Positions 16,549 through 26,663 of a stretch of 64,000 nucleotides of DNA are shown here, one piece after another; position 1 is the stretch's first letter, and the number at the start of each line of letters is the position of its first letter. This DNA is from Paludibacteraceae bacterium. GTDB taxonomy: Bacteria; Bacteroidota; Bacteroidia; Bacteroidales; Paludibacteraceae. The notes below the pieces were generated by a model, which was not told where the DNA came from, made no database searches, and saw only the letters and a program-made list of their open reading frames with translations. The stretch is taken from NCBI GenBank assembly GCA_017550335.1, contig JAFZPM010000047.1, positions 62,001 to 126,000 on the forward strand, written 5' to 3'. A program made the position numbers and the translations under genes.

Positions 16549-17350
16549 ACAAATTCCAAAAGTGGCATACCGGTCCGTGTCCGTGCCCGATTTCATACTG
16601 AGCCCCTTTCGCGAGAGCGTTGGAGAGGTACTCTTTCGCCTTGCTGACCGCTTCGCGGATGTCGTAGCCTTGGGCTAGCATGGAGGCGATGGCAGAGGAT
16701 AGGGTGCAGCCCGTTCCGTGCGTGTTCTTCGTATAGAGCCGTTTGCCTGTGAGCCGTAGAACCTGCTTCTGTTCGTTGTCGTAGAGGATATCGGTCAGCT
16801 CGTCTTCCGTCAGGTGACCTGCCTTCAGCATGACGGACACGTTGTGTTTCTCGGCCAATTCCTGTGCGATCTGGGGAAGCTCCTCCTGCCGGGAAATCTT
16901 TCTCCCTATGAGTATCTCCGCTTCCGGGATATTAGGAGTGATGATCCTCGCCAAGGGAATCAGCTCCTCTTTTAGCGTTTCGATCGCACTCTCCTCAATC
17001 AGTCTGTGCCCCGAGGTGGAGACCATGACCGGGTCAAGCACCACGTTGCGGATGTCGCTGTATTTCCTCAGTTTTTCCGCGATGCAACGGATCACCTCCG
17101 ATGAGTGGAGCATGCCGATCTTGATGCTGTCCGCACCGATGTCTGACAATACCGCCTCTATCTGTCCTCCGACGATCTCGATGGGCAGTCCCTGCACTTG
17201 TTCCACGCCTAACGTGTTTTGCACGGTGATGGCCGTGATGGCGGAGGCCGCATAGCATCCGCAAGCGGAGATGGTCTTGATGTCGGCTTGGACGCCCGCT
17301 CCACCACCTGAATCGCTCCCTGCGATGGTCAGTACTCTTTTATATTCCAT
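16541..17350 (-). CDS. thiD: Hydroxymethylpyrimidine/phosphomethylpyrimidine kinase
   Basis: A ribokinase-family enzyme that phosphorylates HMP and HMP-phosphate for thiamine synthesis. The N-terminal motif LTIAGSDSGGGAGVQADI is diagnostic, KAGHL is near residue 190, and the anion-hole/catalytic motif NTHGTGCTLSSAIA is near residue 215. Start at 17350 (MEYKRVLTIAGSD), giving 269 residues; the frame is open to 17452, but that extension is Ser/His-rich and not conserved in the family. It stands alone, without other thi genes, and no TPP riboswitch was found in front of it. A bifunctional kinase or a pyridoxal-kinase-like use cannot be ruled out. Confidence 0.93.
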   Translation of the reverse strand: MEYKRVLTIAGSDSGGGAGVQADIKTISACGCYAASAITAITVQNTLGVEQVQGLPIEIVGGQIEAVLSDIGADSIKIGMLHSSEVIRCIAEKLRKYSDIRNVVLDPVMVSTSGHRLIEESAIETLKEELIPLARIITPNIPEAEILIGRKISRQEELPQIAQELAEKHNVSVMLKAGHLTEDELTDILYDNEQKQVLRLTGKRLYTKNTHGTGCTLSSAIASMLAQGYDIREAVSKAKEYLSNALAKGAQYEIGHGHGPVCHFWNLWS

Positions 17351-17446
17351 TGGTATATCTTTTACTGTTTGGTGGTGCGAAATTAGGGAATTTTTCCGGA
17401 TGGAGGAGTGGGAGAGTCTTACAAATTCTTTGCTTTTCCATGATTG

Positions 17447-17515
17447 TTTCATTTACTATTTAACTATTTACGATTTACTATTTAGCCATTTTCTATTCGC
17501 TATTTAGTTATTCCA
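17447..17515. repeat. ACTATTTA-type A+T-rich tandem repeats
   Basis: About eight imperfect copies of an 8-mer resembling ACTATTTA/GCTATTTA (TTTACTATTTAACTATTTAC and onward) lie in the 460-bp spacer between thiD and atpD. The rest of the spacer (17516-17700) shows nothing else I recognise. Confidence 0.55.
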
Positions 17516-17716
17516 AAGAGAACTCTTTTTGTTCCGTCAAAATGGGAATGATGTGTCGCCTCTCTTTCGGATTTGAAAATGTCAAAAAATAGCCGGCGAA
17601 TGACAATTCCGCGAAATCATGAATGTTAAATTATGTTGCGTAACATATTTGCGGCGAAGGCTAGCAAAATGATTAAAAAAAGAATGTTGAAATAGCATTT
17701 GGGAGAAAAAAAAACT

Positions 17717-17724
17717 TATATTTG
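17717..17724 (+). promoter_or_regulatory. -7 box (TATATTTG) for the ATP synthase operon
   Basis: TAnnTTTG match 86 bp upstream of atpD, with a TTTG at 17698-17701 that is closer than usual (spacer 15). It leaves an A-rich leader of about 80 nt. Confidence 0.5.
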
Positions 17725-17807
17725 CATACGACTTGCGGGAATTTGGTTCTGTGAGGATTGAAAATTGTACAAAAAATTGTAATAATACCATAAAACAAAA
17801 AAGCTAA

Positions 17808-19316
<1,509 letters not shown>

Positions 19317-19324
19317 TCAGTGTC

Positions 19325-19570
19325 ATGAAATTAGAAATCATATCACCGGACAAATTGGTCTTCTCTGGAGAAGTGGAATCCGTGAGCCTTCCGGGAGCTG
19401 CCGGAAGATTCACAGTTCTGCCTCGCCACGCGGCCCTTATCTCCTCCTTGAAGGCGGGAAACATCACCTATATAGTCGATGGCGCCCCTACTTCGCTGAT
19501 GGTGGACGGCGGGTTCGCTGAGGTGAAGAACGATGAGATTTCCGTATGTGTTGAGAATGTAATCGAGTAG
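19325..19570 (+). CDS. atpC: F1 ATP synthase epsilon subunit, short form
   Basis: Rotor-stalk subunit. Only 81 residues, which cover the N-terminal beta-sandwich domain (start MKLEIISPDKLVFSGEVESV, core PGAAGRFTVLPRHAALISSL). The C-terminal two-helix domain that can extend into F1 and inhibit ATP hydrolysis in E. coli (about 50 further residues) is missing. The frame stops cleanly at TAG and the next gene follows after 6 bp, so this is a natural short form rather than a truncation. It lies in its usual place after atpD. Confidence 0.95.
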   Translation: MKLEIISPDKLVFSGEVESVSLPGAAGRFTVLPRHAALISSLKAGNITYIVDGAPTSLMVDGGFAEVKNDEISVCVENVIE

Positions 19571-19576
19571 GGCGGG

Positions 19577-19954
19577 ATGAGACGTGCTGTTATCATGGCG
19601 GAAGTGGCTATGGTGGTGCTTTTATCACTGACGTCTTTTATCGCCAACCTTTTGATAGACACTCGTTTTCCCGAATACTCGGGCGCGAAGCCGGCGATTG
19701 CCCTTTCCTCCGCTTTCTTCTGCCTCTTTGGCGTGATCACCTTCCTGGCGTTGGAGGGAGTGAGGAACGATGCGGTGAAGTATACGCGAGCTTACATGGT
19801 TTTACAGGGCTTGAAGATTATATTATCCGTCTTGGTCGTGGCAATATACGGCTTCTTCAACCGAGAGTTGCTCTTACCGTTTCTGGTTATATTCGGTGTC
19901 TTTTTTATGATATACTTAGTATTTGAGGCGATTGCCCTCACGAAACTTAAATAA
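19577..19954 (+). CDS. ATP synthase operon membrane protein (AtpI-position, unassigned)
   Basis: A 125-residue membrane protein with four predicted transmembrane helices (about residues 5-25, 40-60, 75-95, 100-120) and few charged residues between them. It sits between atpC and atpB, 6 bp after atpC and 15 bp before atpB, where other phyla carry atpI or atpZ. By position it could help assemble the c-ring or import Mg, as AtpI/AtpZ do, but I see no sequence motif that proves homology with either. The first codons MRRAVIMAEV follow the atpC stop closely, suggesting translational coupling. Confidence 0.75.
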   Translation: MRRAVIMAEVAMVVLLSLTSFIANLLIDTRFPEYSGAKPAIALSSAFFCLFGVITFLALEGVRNDAVKYTRAYMVLQGLKIILSVLVVAIYGFFNRELLLPFLVIFGVFFMIYLVFEAIALTKLK

Positions 19955-19969
19955 AGGATTTTTTTCAAA

Positions 19970-21067
19970 ATGAGTCAGTCCATAAACAAAACGATGGGTC
20001 AAACGGGAAAGGTGCTCTTCATCGCATTGCTATGCATCCTGGGTGTCTTGGGCATCGTGGCTTTCGCTTCCCATGATTCAGAGACGAAAAAGGAATTAGA
20101 CCTGAAGGAGATGGTTTTCGGACATATCGGCGATGCCTACAACTGGCATATCACGACGATTGGCGAGACGCATATCTCCATTCCTCTTCCTTGCATCGTC
20201 TATGGAGAGAACGGTTTGAACGTCTTTTGTGCTTCCCGCTTGGGCCATGAGGGCCACTACACGGAGTACAATGGATATAAAATCGCGGAGGAAGGCGACT
20301 ATGCCGGGAAGATCATCGAGGTGTCTACGGGACAACGTCCGGTGGATTTGTCCATCACGAAGAACGTGGTCTCTTTGCTGATTAGCTGTGCGCTCCTCCT
20401 GATCATCTTCCTCTCCATCGCGAAGAAGTATAACAAGTGCAAGGAAACGGGCTATTGCAAGCCTACGGGCCTCCAGGCGATCCTGGAACCGCTCATCGTC
20501 TCTTTGCATGACGACATCATCAAACCGAGTGTTGGAAAGAATTACAAGAAGTTCTCCGCTTATTTGCTTACGGTCTTCTTCTTCATCTTCATCAACAACG
20601 TGCTGGGTATCATCCCGATCTTCCCTGGAGGCGCGAACCTGACGGGTAATATCGCGGTTACCTTGGTGCTTGCGGTGTTGACCTTCTTGCTGACGAACAT
20701 CTTCGGAACGAAGGCTTACTGGAAGGATATCTTCTGGCCTCATGTGCCGATAGGTCTGAAATTGCCGGTGCCTATCATGCAGTTCATCGAGATCCTGGGT
20801 ATCTTCACGAAGCCTATCGCTCTCTGTATACGTCTCTTCGCGAACATGTTCGCGGGCCACGTGATGGTGTTGGTGTTGATCGGTTTGATTTTCGTGTTCT
20901 CTCAGATGAGCATTGTGGCAGGATTGGGTGTTTCTGTGATCTCCGTCTTGCTGGTGGTGTTCATGTCTCTGTTGGAGTGCTTGGTTTGTTTCATCCAGGC
21001 ATATGTGTTTATGACCTTGTCCGCCCTGTTCATCGGAATGGCGCAGATCGAGGAGGAAGAGGAATAA
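19970..21067 (+). CDS. atpB: F0 ATP synthase subunit a
   Basis: Ion-channel subunit of F0, 365 residues. A signal-like first helix and an extracytoplasmic N-terminal domain of about 100 residues precede the conserved five-helix core, as is usual in this phylum. The essential Arg lies in the motif PIALCIRLFANMFAGH (helix 4), with the Gln-bearing FIQAYVF in the last helix. The C-terminus is acidic (EEEEE). It works with the c-ring encoded next. Confidence 0.96.
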   Translation: MSQSINKTMGQTGKVLFIALLCILGVLGIVAFASHDSETKKELDLKEMVFGHIGDAYNWHITTIGETHISIPLPCIVYGENGLNVFCASRLGHEGHYTEYNGYKIAEEGDYAGKIIEVSTGQRPVDLSITKNVVSLLISCALLLIIFLSIAKKYNKCKETGYCKPTGLQAILEPLIVSLHDDIIKPSVGKNYKKFSAYLLTVFFFIFINNVLGIIPIFPGGANLTGNIAVTLVLAVLTFLLTNIFGTKAYWKDIFWPHVPIGLKLPVPIMQFIEILGIFTKPIALCIRLFANMFAGHVMVLVLIGLIFVFSQMSIVAGLGVSVISVLLVVFMSLLECLVCFIQAYVFMTLSALFIGMAQIEEEEE

Positions 21068-21127
21068 TGAATAGTGTTTTTTCGAATAAATAATAATTAT
21101 TAAATAACAATTAAATTTTTTAAGACT

Positions 21128-21391
21128 ATGTTGAGTATTTTATTACAAGCAGCAGCAGAGGCAGCAGCAGGTGCGGCAACTGCAAAATTGGGAGCAGCAA
21201 TCGGAGCAGGTATCGCGGCAATCGGAGCAGGTATCGGTATTGGTAAAATTGGTGGATCTGCGATGGAGGCTATCGGTCGTCAACCAGAGGCTTCTGGTGA
21301 TATCCGAAGCAACATGATTGTGGCAGCGGCTTTGGTCGAGGGTGTGGCATTCTTGGCTATCATCGTTGCAATCTTGGCTTTGCTCATGTAA
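21128..21391 (+). CDS. atpE: F0 ATP synthase subunit c
   Basis: An 87-residue proteolipid hairpin. The N-terminus carries a short extra Ala-rich helix (QAAAEAAAGAATAKL) before the GxGxGxG helix 1. The polar loop is RQPE, and helix 2 has the ion-binding carboxylate in AALVEGVAFL. Helix 1 has no Gln at the Na-binding place and the Glu is followed by Gly rather than Ser-Thr, so the ring is predicted to carry protons, not sodium, even though the cell also has a sodium-pumping Nqr. Confidence 0.96.
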   Translation: MLSILLQAAAEAAAGAATAKLGAAIGAGIAAIGAGIGIGKIGGSAMEAIGRQPEASGDIRSNMIVAAALVEGVAFLAIIVAILALLM

Positions 21392-21413
21392 TTAACCATA
21401 AAACTTTTAAGTT

Positions 21414-21914
21414 ATGTCATTACTGACACCAGATCCAGGTCTATTATTCTGGATGCTCCTTTGTTTCCTCGCCGTCGCTTTCATCCTTGGAAAGTGGGGT
21501 TGGCCCGCTATCGTTGGGATGATCGAGGAGAGAGGCAACTACATCGAGGAGTCGCTCAAGAAGGCCGATGAGGCTAACGCCGCTTTGGCTAACATCAAGG
21601 AGGAGGCCGCTAAGCTTCTTTCTGATGCGAAGAACGAGCGTCTCGAGATGCTGAAGGAGGCTTCCAGGCTGAAGGACCAAATGATTTCGGACGCTAAGAC
21701 GCAGGCTGTCGCCGAGGCGAACAAGATCATGGATAGCGCAAAAGAGAGCATCCAACTAGAAAAGGATAATGCCATTAAAGATATACGCTCGCAGGTGGCC
21801 GAACTCTCCGTGAATATCGCTGAAAAGATCATTCGTGGCGAGTTGAAGGACGCGAAGGCGCAGACTGACATGATCAACAAATATTTGGATGAGGTAAATA
21901 TTGCTAAATCGTAA
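21414..21914 (+). CDS. atpF: F0 ATP synthase subunit b
   Basis: Peripheral-stalk subunit, 166 residues. One N-terminal membrane helix (about 9-28, FWMLLCFLAVAFILGKWGW) is followed by a long charged coiled coil and an amphipathic end. The gene lies 22 bp after atpE and 5 bp before atpH, whose product (delta) joins it to F1. Only one b-type gene is present, so a homodimeric stalk is expected. Confidence 0.95.
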   Translation: MSLLTPDPGLLFWMLLCFLAVAFILGKWGWPAIVGMIEERGNYIEESLKKADEANAALANIKEEAAKLLSDAKNERLEMLKEASRLKDQMISDAKTQAVAEANKIMDSAKESIQLEKDNAIKDIRSQVAELSVNIAEKIIRGELKDAKAQTDMINKYLDEVNIAKS

Positions 21915-21919
21915 GTTCG

Positions 21920-22474
21920 ATGAATACAGGTAAAATTTCAGCTAGATACGCAAAGGCTCTTTACAAGTTTGCGGAAGAGGGTAAACATGAATCCGATGTT
22001 TATGAGGCGATGAAACTTGTCTCTTCGTGTTTCTCGACCGTCCCACAGCTTCGTGAGGCGTTGATTAACCCGACTATTTCTCAGCAAAAGAAGGTGGACT
22101 TACTTATCACCGCTGCAGGTACCAACGTGTGCCCGGAATTCAAACGTTTCGTGGACATGGTCATCGAGAACAGACGAGAGGAGTATTTTCAAAGCATTAG
22201 TTTGGTTTATCAGGACTTCTACCGCAAGGAGAAGAACATCGTGATCAGCCAACTGGTGACGGCGAGCCCTGTCAGCGACGCTGAAATTGCACGTATGCGC
22301 AAGGCTGTGGAGGCTGTCTCCACGGGTTCCGTCGAATTTGAAACTTCTGTAAATCCGGATCTGATTGGCGGCTTCGTCTTGAATGTCGAAACGTACCAAT
22401 TGGATGCCAGCATCAAGGGCCAGTTGCGTAGCATCAGGGACTCCCTGCTCAACGACAACGCCAAGGATGCTTGA
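21920..22474 (+). CDS. atpH: F1 ATP synthase delta subunit
   Basis: A 184-residue OSCP/delta protein linking the b stalk to the top of F1. The N-terminal helical domain begins ISARYAKALYKFAEEG and the C-terminal domain has the family signature NPDLIGGFVLNVETYQLDAS. Its start lies 5 bp after atpF, so translational coupling is likely. Confidence 0.94.
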   Translation: MNTGKISARYAKALYKFAEEGKHESDVYEAMKLVSSCFSTVPQLREALINPTISQQKKVDLLITAAGTNVCPEFKRFVDMVIENRREEYFQSISLVYQDFYRKEKNIVISQLVTASPVSDAEIARMRKAVEAVSTGSVEFETSVNPDLIGGFVLNVETYQLDASIKGQLRSIRDSLLNDNAKDA

Positions 22475-22513
22475 GGTTTTTTCGGTTTTTAATTTATTAA
22501 AGAAATTATTTTT

Positions 22514-24124
22514 ATGGCTATAAAAGCAAGTGAAGTATCCGACGTGCTGAAAATGCAACTTCAAGAGGTTGACACGAAGGTCAAGTTCGAAGAGGTTGGT
22601 ACCGTCTTGCAGGTGAGCGATGGTGTGGTTCGTATCTACGGACTGCAGAACGCTGAGGCAGGCGAGCTCCTTGAGTTCGAGAACGGTATGAACGCGGTGG
22701 TCATGAACTTGGAGGAGGACAATGTGGGTGCCGTGCTTCTGGGACCTACTGATCAAGTCAGCGAGGGCGACACGGTGAAGAGAACCCGTCGTATCGCTTC
22801 CATCATGACGGGCGAAGGCATGGTCGGTCGAGTTGTGAACTCAATCGGTAACCCTATCGACGGACTCGGTCCGATCAAGGGTGATTTGTTGGAGATGCCG
22901 TTGGAACGTAAGGCTCCGGGCGTTATCTATCGTGAGCCTGTGAAGCAACCTTTGCAGACTGGTTTGAAGGCGATCGACGCGATGATTCCTATCGGTCGTG
23001 GTCAGCGTGAGTTGATCATCGGTGACCGTCAGACGGGTAAGACCGCTATCGCTATCGATACCATCATCAACCAAAAGGAGGCTTACCTCTCTGGCAATCC
23101 TGTCTATTGTATCTACGTCGCTGTGGGTCAAAAGGGCTCCACGGTCGCTAATATCGTGAACACCTTGAAGGAGTACGGTGCGATGGATTACACCATCATC
23201 GTCTCCGCTACGGCTTCCGATCCTGCCGCTATGCAGTACTACGCTCCATTCGCGGGCGCTGCTATCGGTGAGTATTTCCGTGACCAAGGTAAACATGCGT
23301 TGGTGGTTTACGATGACTTGTCTAAGCAAGCTGTCGCTTACCGTGAGGTTTCCTTGATCTTGAAACGTCCTTCTGGTCGTGAGGCTTACCCAGGTGATGT
23401 CTTCTATCTGCACTCCCGTCTTTTGGAGCGTGCCGCTAAGATCATCAGCAATGATAACGTGGCCGCACAGATGAATGACCTCCCTGCTTCCCTGAAGGGT
23501 AAGGTGAAGGGTGGTGGTTCCTTGACCGCTCTCCCTATCATCGAGACGCAGGCTGGTGACGTTTCCGCTTATATCCCTACGAACGTGATCTCCATCACCG
23601 ATGGTCAGATCTTCTTGGAGACGAACATGTTCAACGCAGGTATCCGTCCTGCCATCAACGTGGGTATCTCCGTGTCTCGTGTGGGTGGTAGCGCCCAGGT
23701 GAAGGCCATGAAGTCCATCGCCGGTACGTTGAAGACCGACCAGGCTCAGTATCGTGAGTTGGAGTCCTTCACGAAGTTCGGTGGTGATATGGATGCCGTC
23801 ACGAAGATGACGATCGACAAGGGTGTGCGTAATACTGAATTGCTGAAGCAACCTCAGTATACTCCGTTCCCTGTCGAGCACCAGATCGCCGTTATCTATT
23901 GCGGTACGCAGGGTATCTTGAACGTATTGCCGGTAGAGTCCGTGCATGAGTTCGAGCGTCTCTTCATCGAGCGTCTGGAACATCTGCACAGAGCGGATGT
24001 CTTGGATCTCTTGAAACAAGGTAAGATTGATGACAACATCAAGGCTGTCCTCAAAGAGGAGTCTCAGGTGGTTATAAAACAAATTTTAGGCACAACACCA
24101 GATGGCATCGTTAAAAGAAGTTAA
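22514..24124 (+). CDS. atpA: F1 ATP synthase alpha subunit
   Basis: Non-catalytic nucleotide-binding subunit of F1, 536 residues. The Walker A motif [13 protein letters not shown] is at about residue 175, the arginine-finger region [13 protein letters not shown] is near 380, and the N-terminal beta barrel is intact. Its last 23 bp overlap the start of atpG in another frame, which ties synthesis of the two subunits together. Confidence 0.98.
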   Translation: MAIKASEVSDVLKMQLQEVDTKVKFEEVGTVLQVSDGVVRIYGLQNAEAGELLEFENGMNAVVMNLEEDNVGAVLLGPTDQVSEGDTVKRTRRIASIMTGEGMVGRVVNSIGNPIDGLGPIKGDLLEMPLERKAPGVIYREPVKQPLQTGLKAIDAMIPIGRGQRELIIGDRQTGKTAIAIDTIINQKEAYLSGNPVYCIYVAVGQKGSTVANIVNTLKEYGAMDYTIIVSATASDPAAMQYYAPFAGAAIGEYFRDQGKHALVVYDDLSKQAVAYREVSLILKRPSGREAYPGDVFYLHSRLLERAAKIISNDNVAAQMNDLPASLKGKVKGGGSLTALPIIETQAGDVSAYIPTNVISITDGQIFLETNMFNAGIRPAINVGISVSRVGGSAQVKAMKSIAGTLKTDQAQYRELESFTKFGGDMDAVTKMTIDKGVRNTELLKQPQYTPFPVEHQIAVIYCGTQGILNVLPVESVHEFERLFIERLEHLHRADVLDLLKQGKIDDNIKAVLKEESQVVIKQILGTTPDGIVKRS

Positions 24125-24980
24125 AGCACGTATCGGTTCGGTAAATTCCACGAAGAAGATTACCGGAGCGATGAAGATGGTCTCTTCAGCGAAGTTGAAG
24201 AAGGCTCAGATGGCTATTGAGAACATCTCGCCTTATCAAAGTCGCCTGAATGGAATCTTGAACAATTTCTTGGCTACGGAGAGTGACTTCCAGTCCGATT
24301 TCTCCGCTGTCAGGGAGGTCAAGAATGTGGCTATTGTAGTGTTTTCTTCTAATTCGAGTCTCTGTGGAGCCTATAATTCAAATGTTATCAAGGAACTGAA
24401 TAACGTCATCAAGGCTGAGCGCGCGAATGCGGTGCAAAACATCACGGTTTACCCTGTCGGGAAAAAAGTGAAGGACGCTGTGTCTAAGATCGCGGGCATC
24501 GAGTCGGTCCCTGTCAGTGTCGAATTGGCGGACCACCCCTCTTTCGAGGGCATCAGCTCCGTGACGAATGAAGTGATGGCTAAGTTTTTGGATAAATCCT
24601 ACGATAAGGTTATCGTGATTTACCACCATTTGAAGAATACCGCGGTTCAAAAATTGACGACTGAAACGTTCTTGCCGATCAACTTGGAGGCGGATGAGAG
24701 CGCTTCGGCTAATTTGGGCGGCGATTATATCGTCGAGCCGAACAAGGCTGAAATCCTCGAATCATTGCTCCCTAAGGCGCTGAGAACGAAGATGTACGCT
24801 TGCTTGTTGGACTCTAACGCTTCCGAGCATGGTGCGCGCGTCGTCGCTATGCAGGTCGCTACGGATAACGCCAACGAGCTGATCAACGAACTGACTGTAT
24901 TGTACAATAAGACGCGTCAGCAGGCGATCACGAGCGAGTTGCTCGATATCGTCGGTGGTGCGGCTGCCTTGCAGAATTAG
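24102..24980 (+). CDS. atpG: F1 ATP synthase gamma subunit
   Basis: Central rotor shaft, 292 residues. The N-terminal helix [20 protein letters not shown] contains the conserved [16 protein letters not shown] that follows it, and the C-terminal helix ends in [18 protein letters not shown]. The start is inside the atpA coding end (23-bp overlap). It is the last gene of the operon, followed by a terminator. Confidence 0.97.
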   Translation: MASLKEVKARIGSVNSTKKITGAMKMVSSAKLKKAQMAIENISPYQSRLNGILNNFLATESDFQSDFSAVREVKNVAIVVFSSNSSLCGAYNSNVIKELNNVIKAERANAVQNITVYPVGKKVKDAVSKIAGIESVPVSVELADHPSFEGISSVTNEVMAKFLDKSYDKVIVIYHHLKNTAVQKLTTETFLPINLEADESASANLGGDYIVEPNKAEILESLLPKALRTKMYACLLDSNASEHGARVVAMQVATDNANELINELTVLYNKTRQQAITSELLDIVGGAAALQN

Positions 24981-25001
24981 AGGAATTCTTACAACTATAC
25001 G

Positions 25002-25032
25002 AAAAAGGAAGGGCGTCTGTCCTTCCTTTTTT
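25002..25032 (+). terminator. Terminator of the ATP synthase operon
   Basis: AAAAAGGAAGG (25002-25012) and CCTTCCTTTTTT (25021-25032) around GCGTCTGT, 21 bp after atpG. Confidence 0.9.
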
Positions 25033-25111
25033 ATTGTGCAATGTCTCAAAACCTTATCCCCTCAACGAGATTCCTTTAAACTTCACCTTGGTTAAGCACG
25101 GATTTTAATTG

Positions 25112-25132
25112 CTCAGATATTATATTTCTGAG
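25112..25132. promoter_or_regulatory. Operator-like dyad upstream of accessory cluster
   Basis: CTCAGA-N9-TCTGAG; the dyad extends to CTCAGATAT / ATTTCTGAG with one mismatch. It covers the -33 region of the TATATTTG box at 25143-25150, a typical place for a repressor or activator. The protein that would bind is unknown. Confidence 0.45.
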
Positions 25133-25142
25133 GATTTATGAA

Positions 25143-25150
25143 TATATTTG
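25143..25150 (+). promoter_or_regulatory. -7 box (TATATTTG) for LRR-protease cluster
   Basis: TAnnTTTG match, 10 bp after the dyad. The leader to the first gene would be about 140 nt. Confidence 0.45.
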
Positions 25151-25298
25151 TGAATGCATGTCTTTTATCCATTGGCTGTCCCGTGACTGACAATGGCGAA
25201 GCTGTACCAACCCTTGTATATGTGGAATAGTGCTGTGGGGTTTTTCGACACGTGGTTGGCAAGGCGGTTTCTTTATGTTTCATGTTATATTTAGTGCT

Positions 25299-25793
25299 AT
25301 GCTACGATACAAAGTGATGGTTCTGATGTGTTTGTCTGTCTTGGCCTTAATCGTCGGGTGTGATGGCCAACGAAATGCTTTGCCTCGTGATGAAGGACAG
25401 GGAGAGCGTATGGCGCAAGAGGATCCCAAAAACGATAATGATACGATTGTGTTCAATGTGGAAGACTATGAGGTGACGTCGTGGTGCAGTCAGTATGGTG
25501 TATTTAATATTTTTTTGACAGACAGTGTGATCTCGAGGAAGAGATTGAGGGAAATCTCGAATCCTGTACTGAAAATATATTTTGATGGTGCATTGAAAAT
25601 GCATTTTGATAGCGCTTATGGATTGTTTAACGGGTATAATATTCTCAGTGCAATTCTTCCTCCCTGTGATTGGTATCCTATAGATGAAGATGGGGAGGCT
25701 GATATAGTTGAAAATGAGCTTCACATTCGCTCTTGTTCGTTGTCCCGAGCAAAAACAAAAGCATTGACGGATGATGAATGTCCGCATGATTAA
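25299..25793 (+). CDS. Hypothetical lipoprotein, first gene of accessory cluster
   Basis: A 164-residue exported lipoprotein, not recognised. ATG at 25299 gives a signal peptide with lipobox IVGC (Cys21); the frame is open to 25230 but the extension is unlikely to be translated. The mature part begins with an acidic/polar linker (RDEGQGERMAQEDPKNDND), then a beta-rich segment with SWCSQYGVFNIFL and repeated YFDGALKMHFDSAYG. A CDWYPIDEDGEADIVEN segment precedes a Cys-containing tail, so four cysteines remain in the mature chain. Base composition is A+T-richer than the ATP synthase genes. It leads a co-oriented series ending in an LRR/C10 protease; C10 proteases are often accompanied by small inhibitors, but inhibitor status here is only a guess. 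Confidence 0.7.
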   Translation: MLRYKVMVLMCLSVLALIVGCDGQRNALPRDEGQGERMAQEDPKNDNDTIVFNVEDYEVTSWCSQYGVFNIFLTDSVISRKRLREISNPVLKIYFDGALKMHFDSAYGLFNGYNILSAILPPCDWYPIDEDGEADIVENELHIRSCSLSRAKTKALTDDECPHD

Positions 25794-25890
25794 AACTTGC
25801 GAAAGTGTCCATTTGATCGTAATAGCTGGATGATAACCGCTATGTGATTCATTGTCACAAAAACATAGTGTCACTTGAAAGGCAAATAAT

Positions 25891-26652
25891 ATGAATCGTT
25901 TAAAGAAATACATAGGGATTCTGATTGGGGTTGTCTTTTCCTTTGTGCTTTTGCCCTCTTGCAATACGAACAACGAAAGCGCACACATTGAGGAAGAGCG
26001 TAATTCCATAGCCGTTTTTTTGTATTCTAGAGATTCTGTTCATGCTCATTATGTGGTTCAAAATACACTGGATAAAGGGGAATATCGTTATATGACTTGG
26101 TATGAAATGGGTTTGGATGGAGAACTGAAACATACATACAAGAAACCATTATGCATAAATAAAGACACGTTGTTTGGTCTGCTTAAATATCATGATGATA
26201 CCATTCGTAAGATTATGATGGTCCGCGACTCGTTAACACATCACTTTACGCCTCTTGCCTTGGACGAGAAGGGTGATTCAATCCCATATGATTCACTTGA
26301 GCATTATTATGAACATCATGAAGCACTTCCAGGTTCTGACTTTGTCACAAAATTCAGAGGAAAACAAGTTATCACGTTGAATGGACAATCGTATGAAGCA
26401 TATCGGTTCGATAAACAAGATGTTGGTCCCATAGCTTTTCCTCTGGTGGAAAAGATATATTTTGATTCCCTGTTCAATATTCTTTCCCTTTCCTTCGAAT
26501 GGATGGATGATGAGAGTGCTAACATACCATATAATGGTTTAATTAGATATGTGATGGTTGATTATGATTGGCTATCTGCTTCACTGATACGATTGGATTC
26601 GGTCCCGGAGGTGGTGAAAAGCGTTGTTGATTCTTTATCCATGAAGAAATAA
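25891..26652 (+). CDS. Hypothetical lipoprotein (253 aa) in accessory cluster
   Basis: An exported lipoprotein with signal peptide ending LLPSC (Cys24). The mature protein has an N-terminal domain with strands and a long acidic helix pattern (KDTLFGLLKYHDDTIRKIMMVRDSL), a spacer rich in His and Glu (EHYYEHHEALPG), and a C-terminal beta-rich part (KQVITLNGQSYEAYRFDK; VEKIYFDSLFNILSLSFEW). I do not recognise the family. It lies 97 bp after the preceding lipoprotein gene and 11 bp before the next gene. Confidence 0.7.
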   Translation: MNRLKKYIGILIGVVFSFVLLPSCNTNNESAHIEEERNSIAVFLYSRDSVHAHYVVQNTLDKGEYRYMTWYEMGLDGELKHTYKKPLCINKDTLFGLLKYHDDTIRKIMMVRDSLTHHFTPLALDEKGDSIPYDSLEHYYEHHEALPGSDFVTKFRGKQVITLNGQSYEAYRFDKQDVGPIAFPLVEKIYFDSLFNILSLSFEWMDDESANIPYNGLIRYVMVDYDWLSASLIRLDSVPEVVKSVVDSLSMKK

Positions 26653-26663
26653 TAGGTATTTGT

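Noticed and set aside
17351..17800. TPP riboswitch in front of thiD
   Set aside because: No CTGAGA-type thi-box core or matching stems on the minus strand; only A+T-rich repeats are present.
21128..21391. Sodium-binding c-ring
   Set aside because: Helix 1 lacks the Gln and helix 2 lacks the Ser-Thr after the Glu that mark Na-type rings; a proton ring is more likely.
22841..24082. Long minus-strand open frame (413 codons) inside atpA
   Set aside because: Low-complexity Thr/Asp/Arg/Leu composition, antisense to atpA with its strong codon bias; no start signal.
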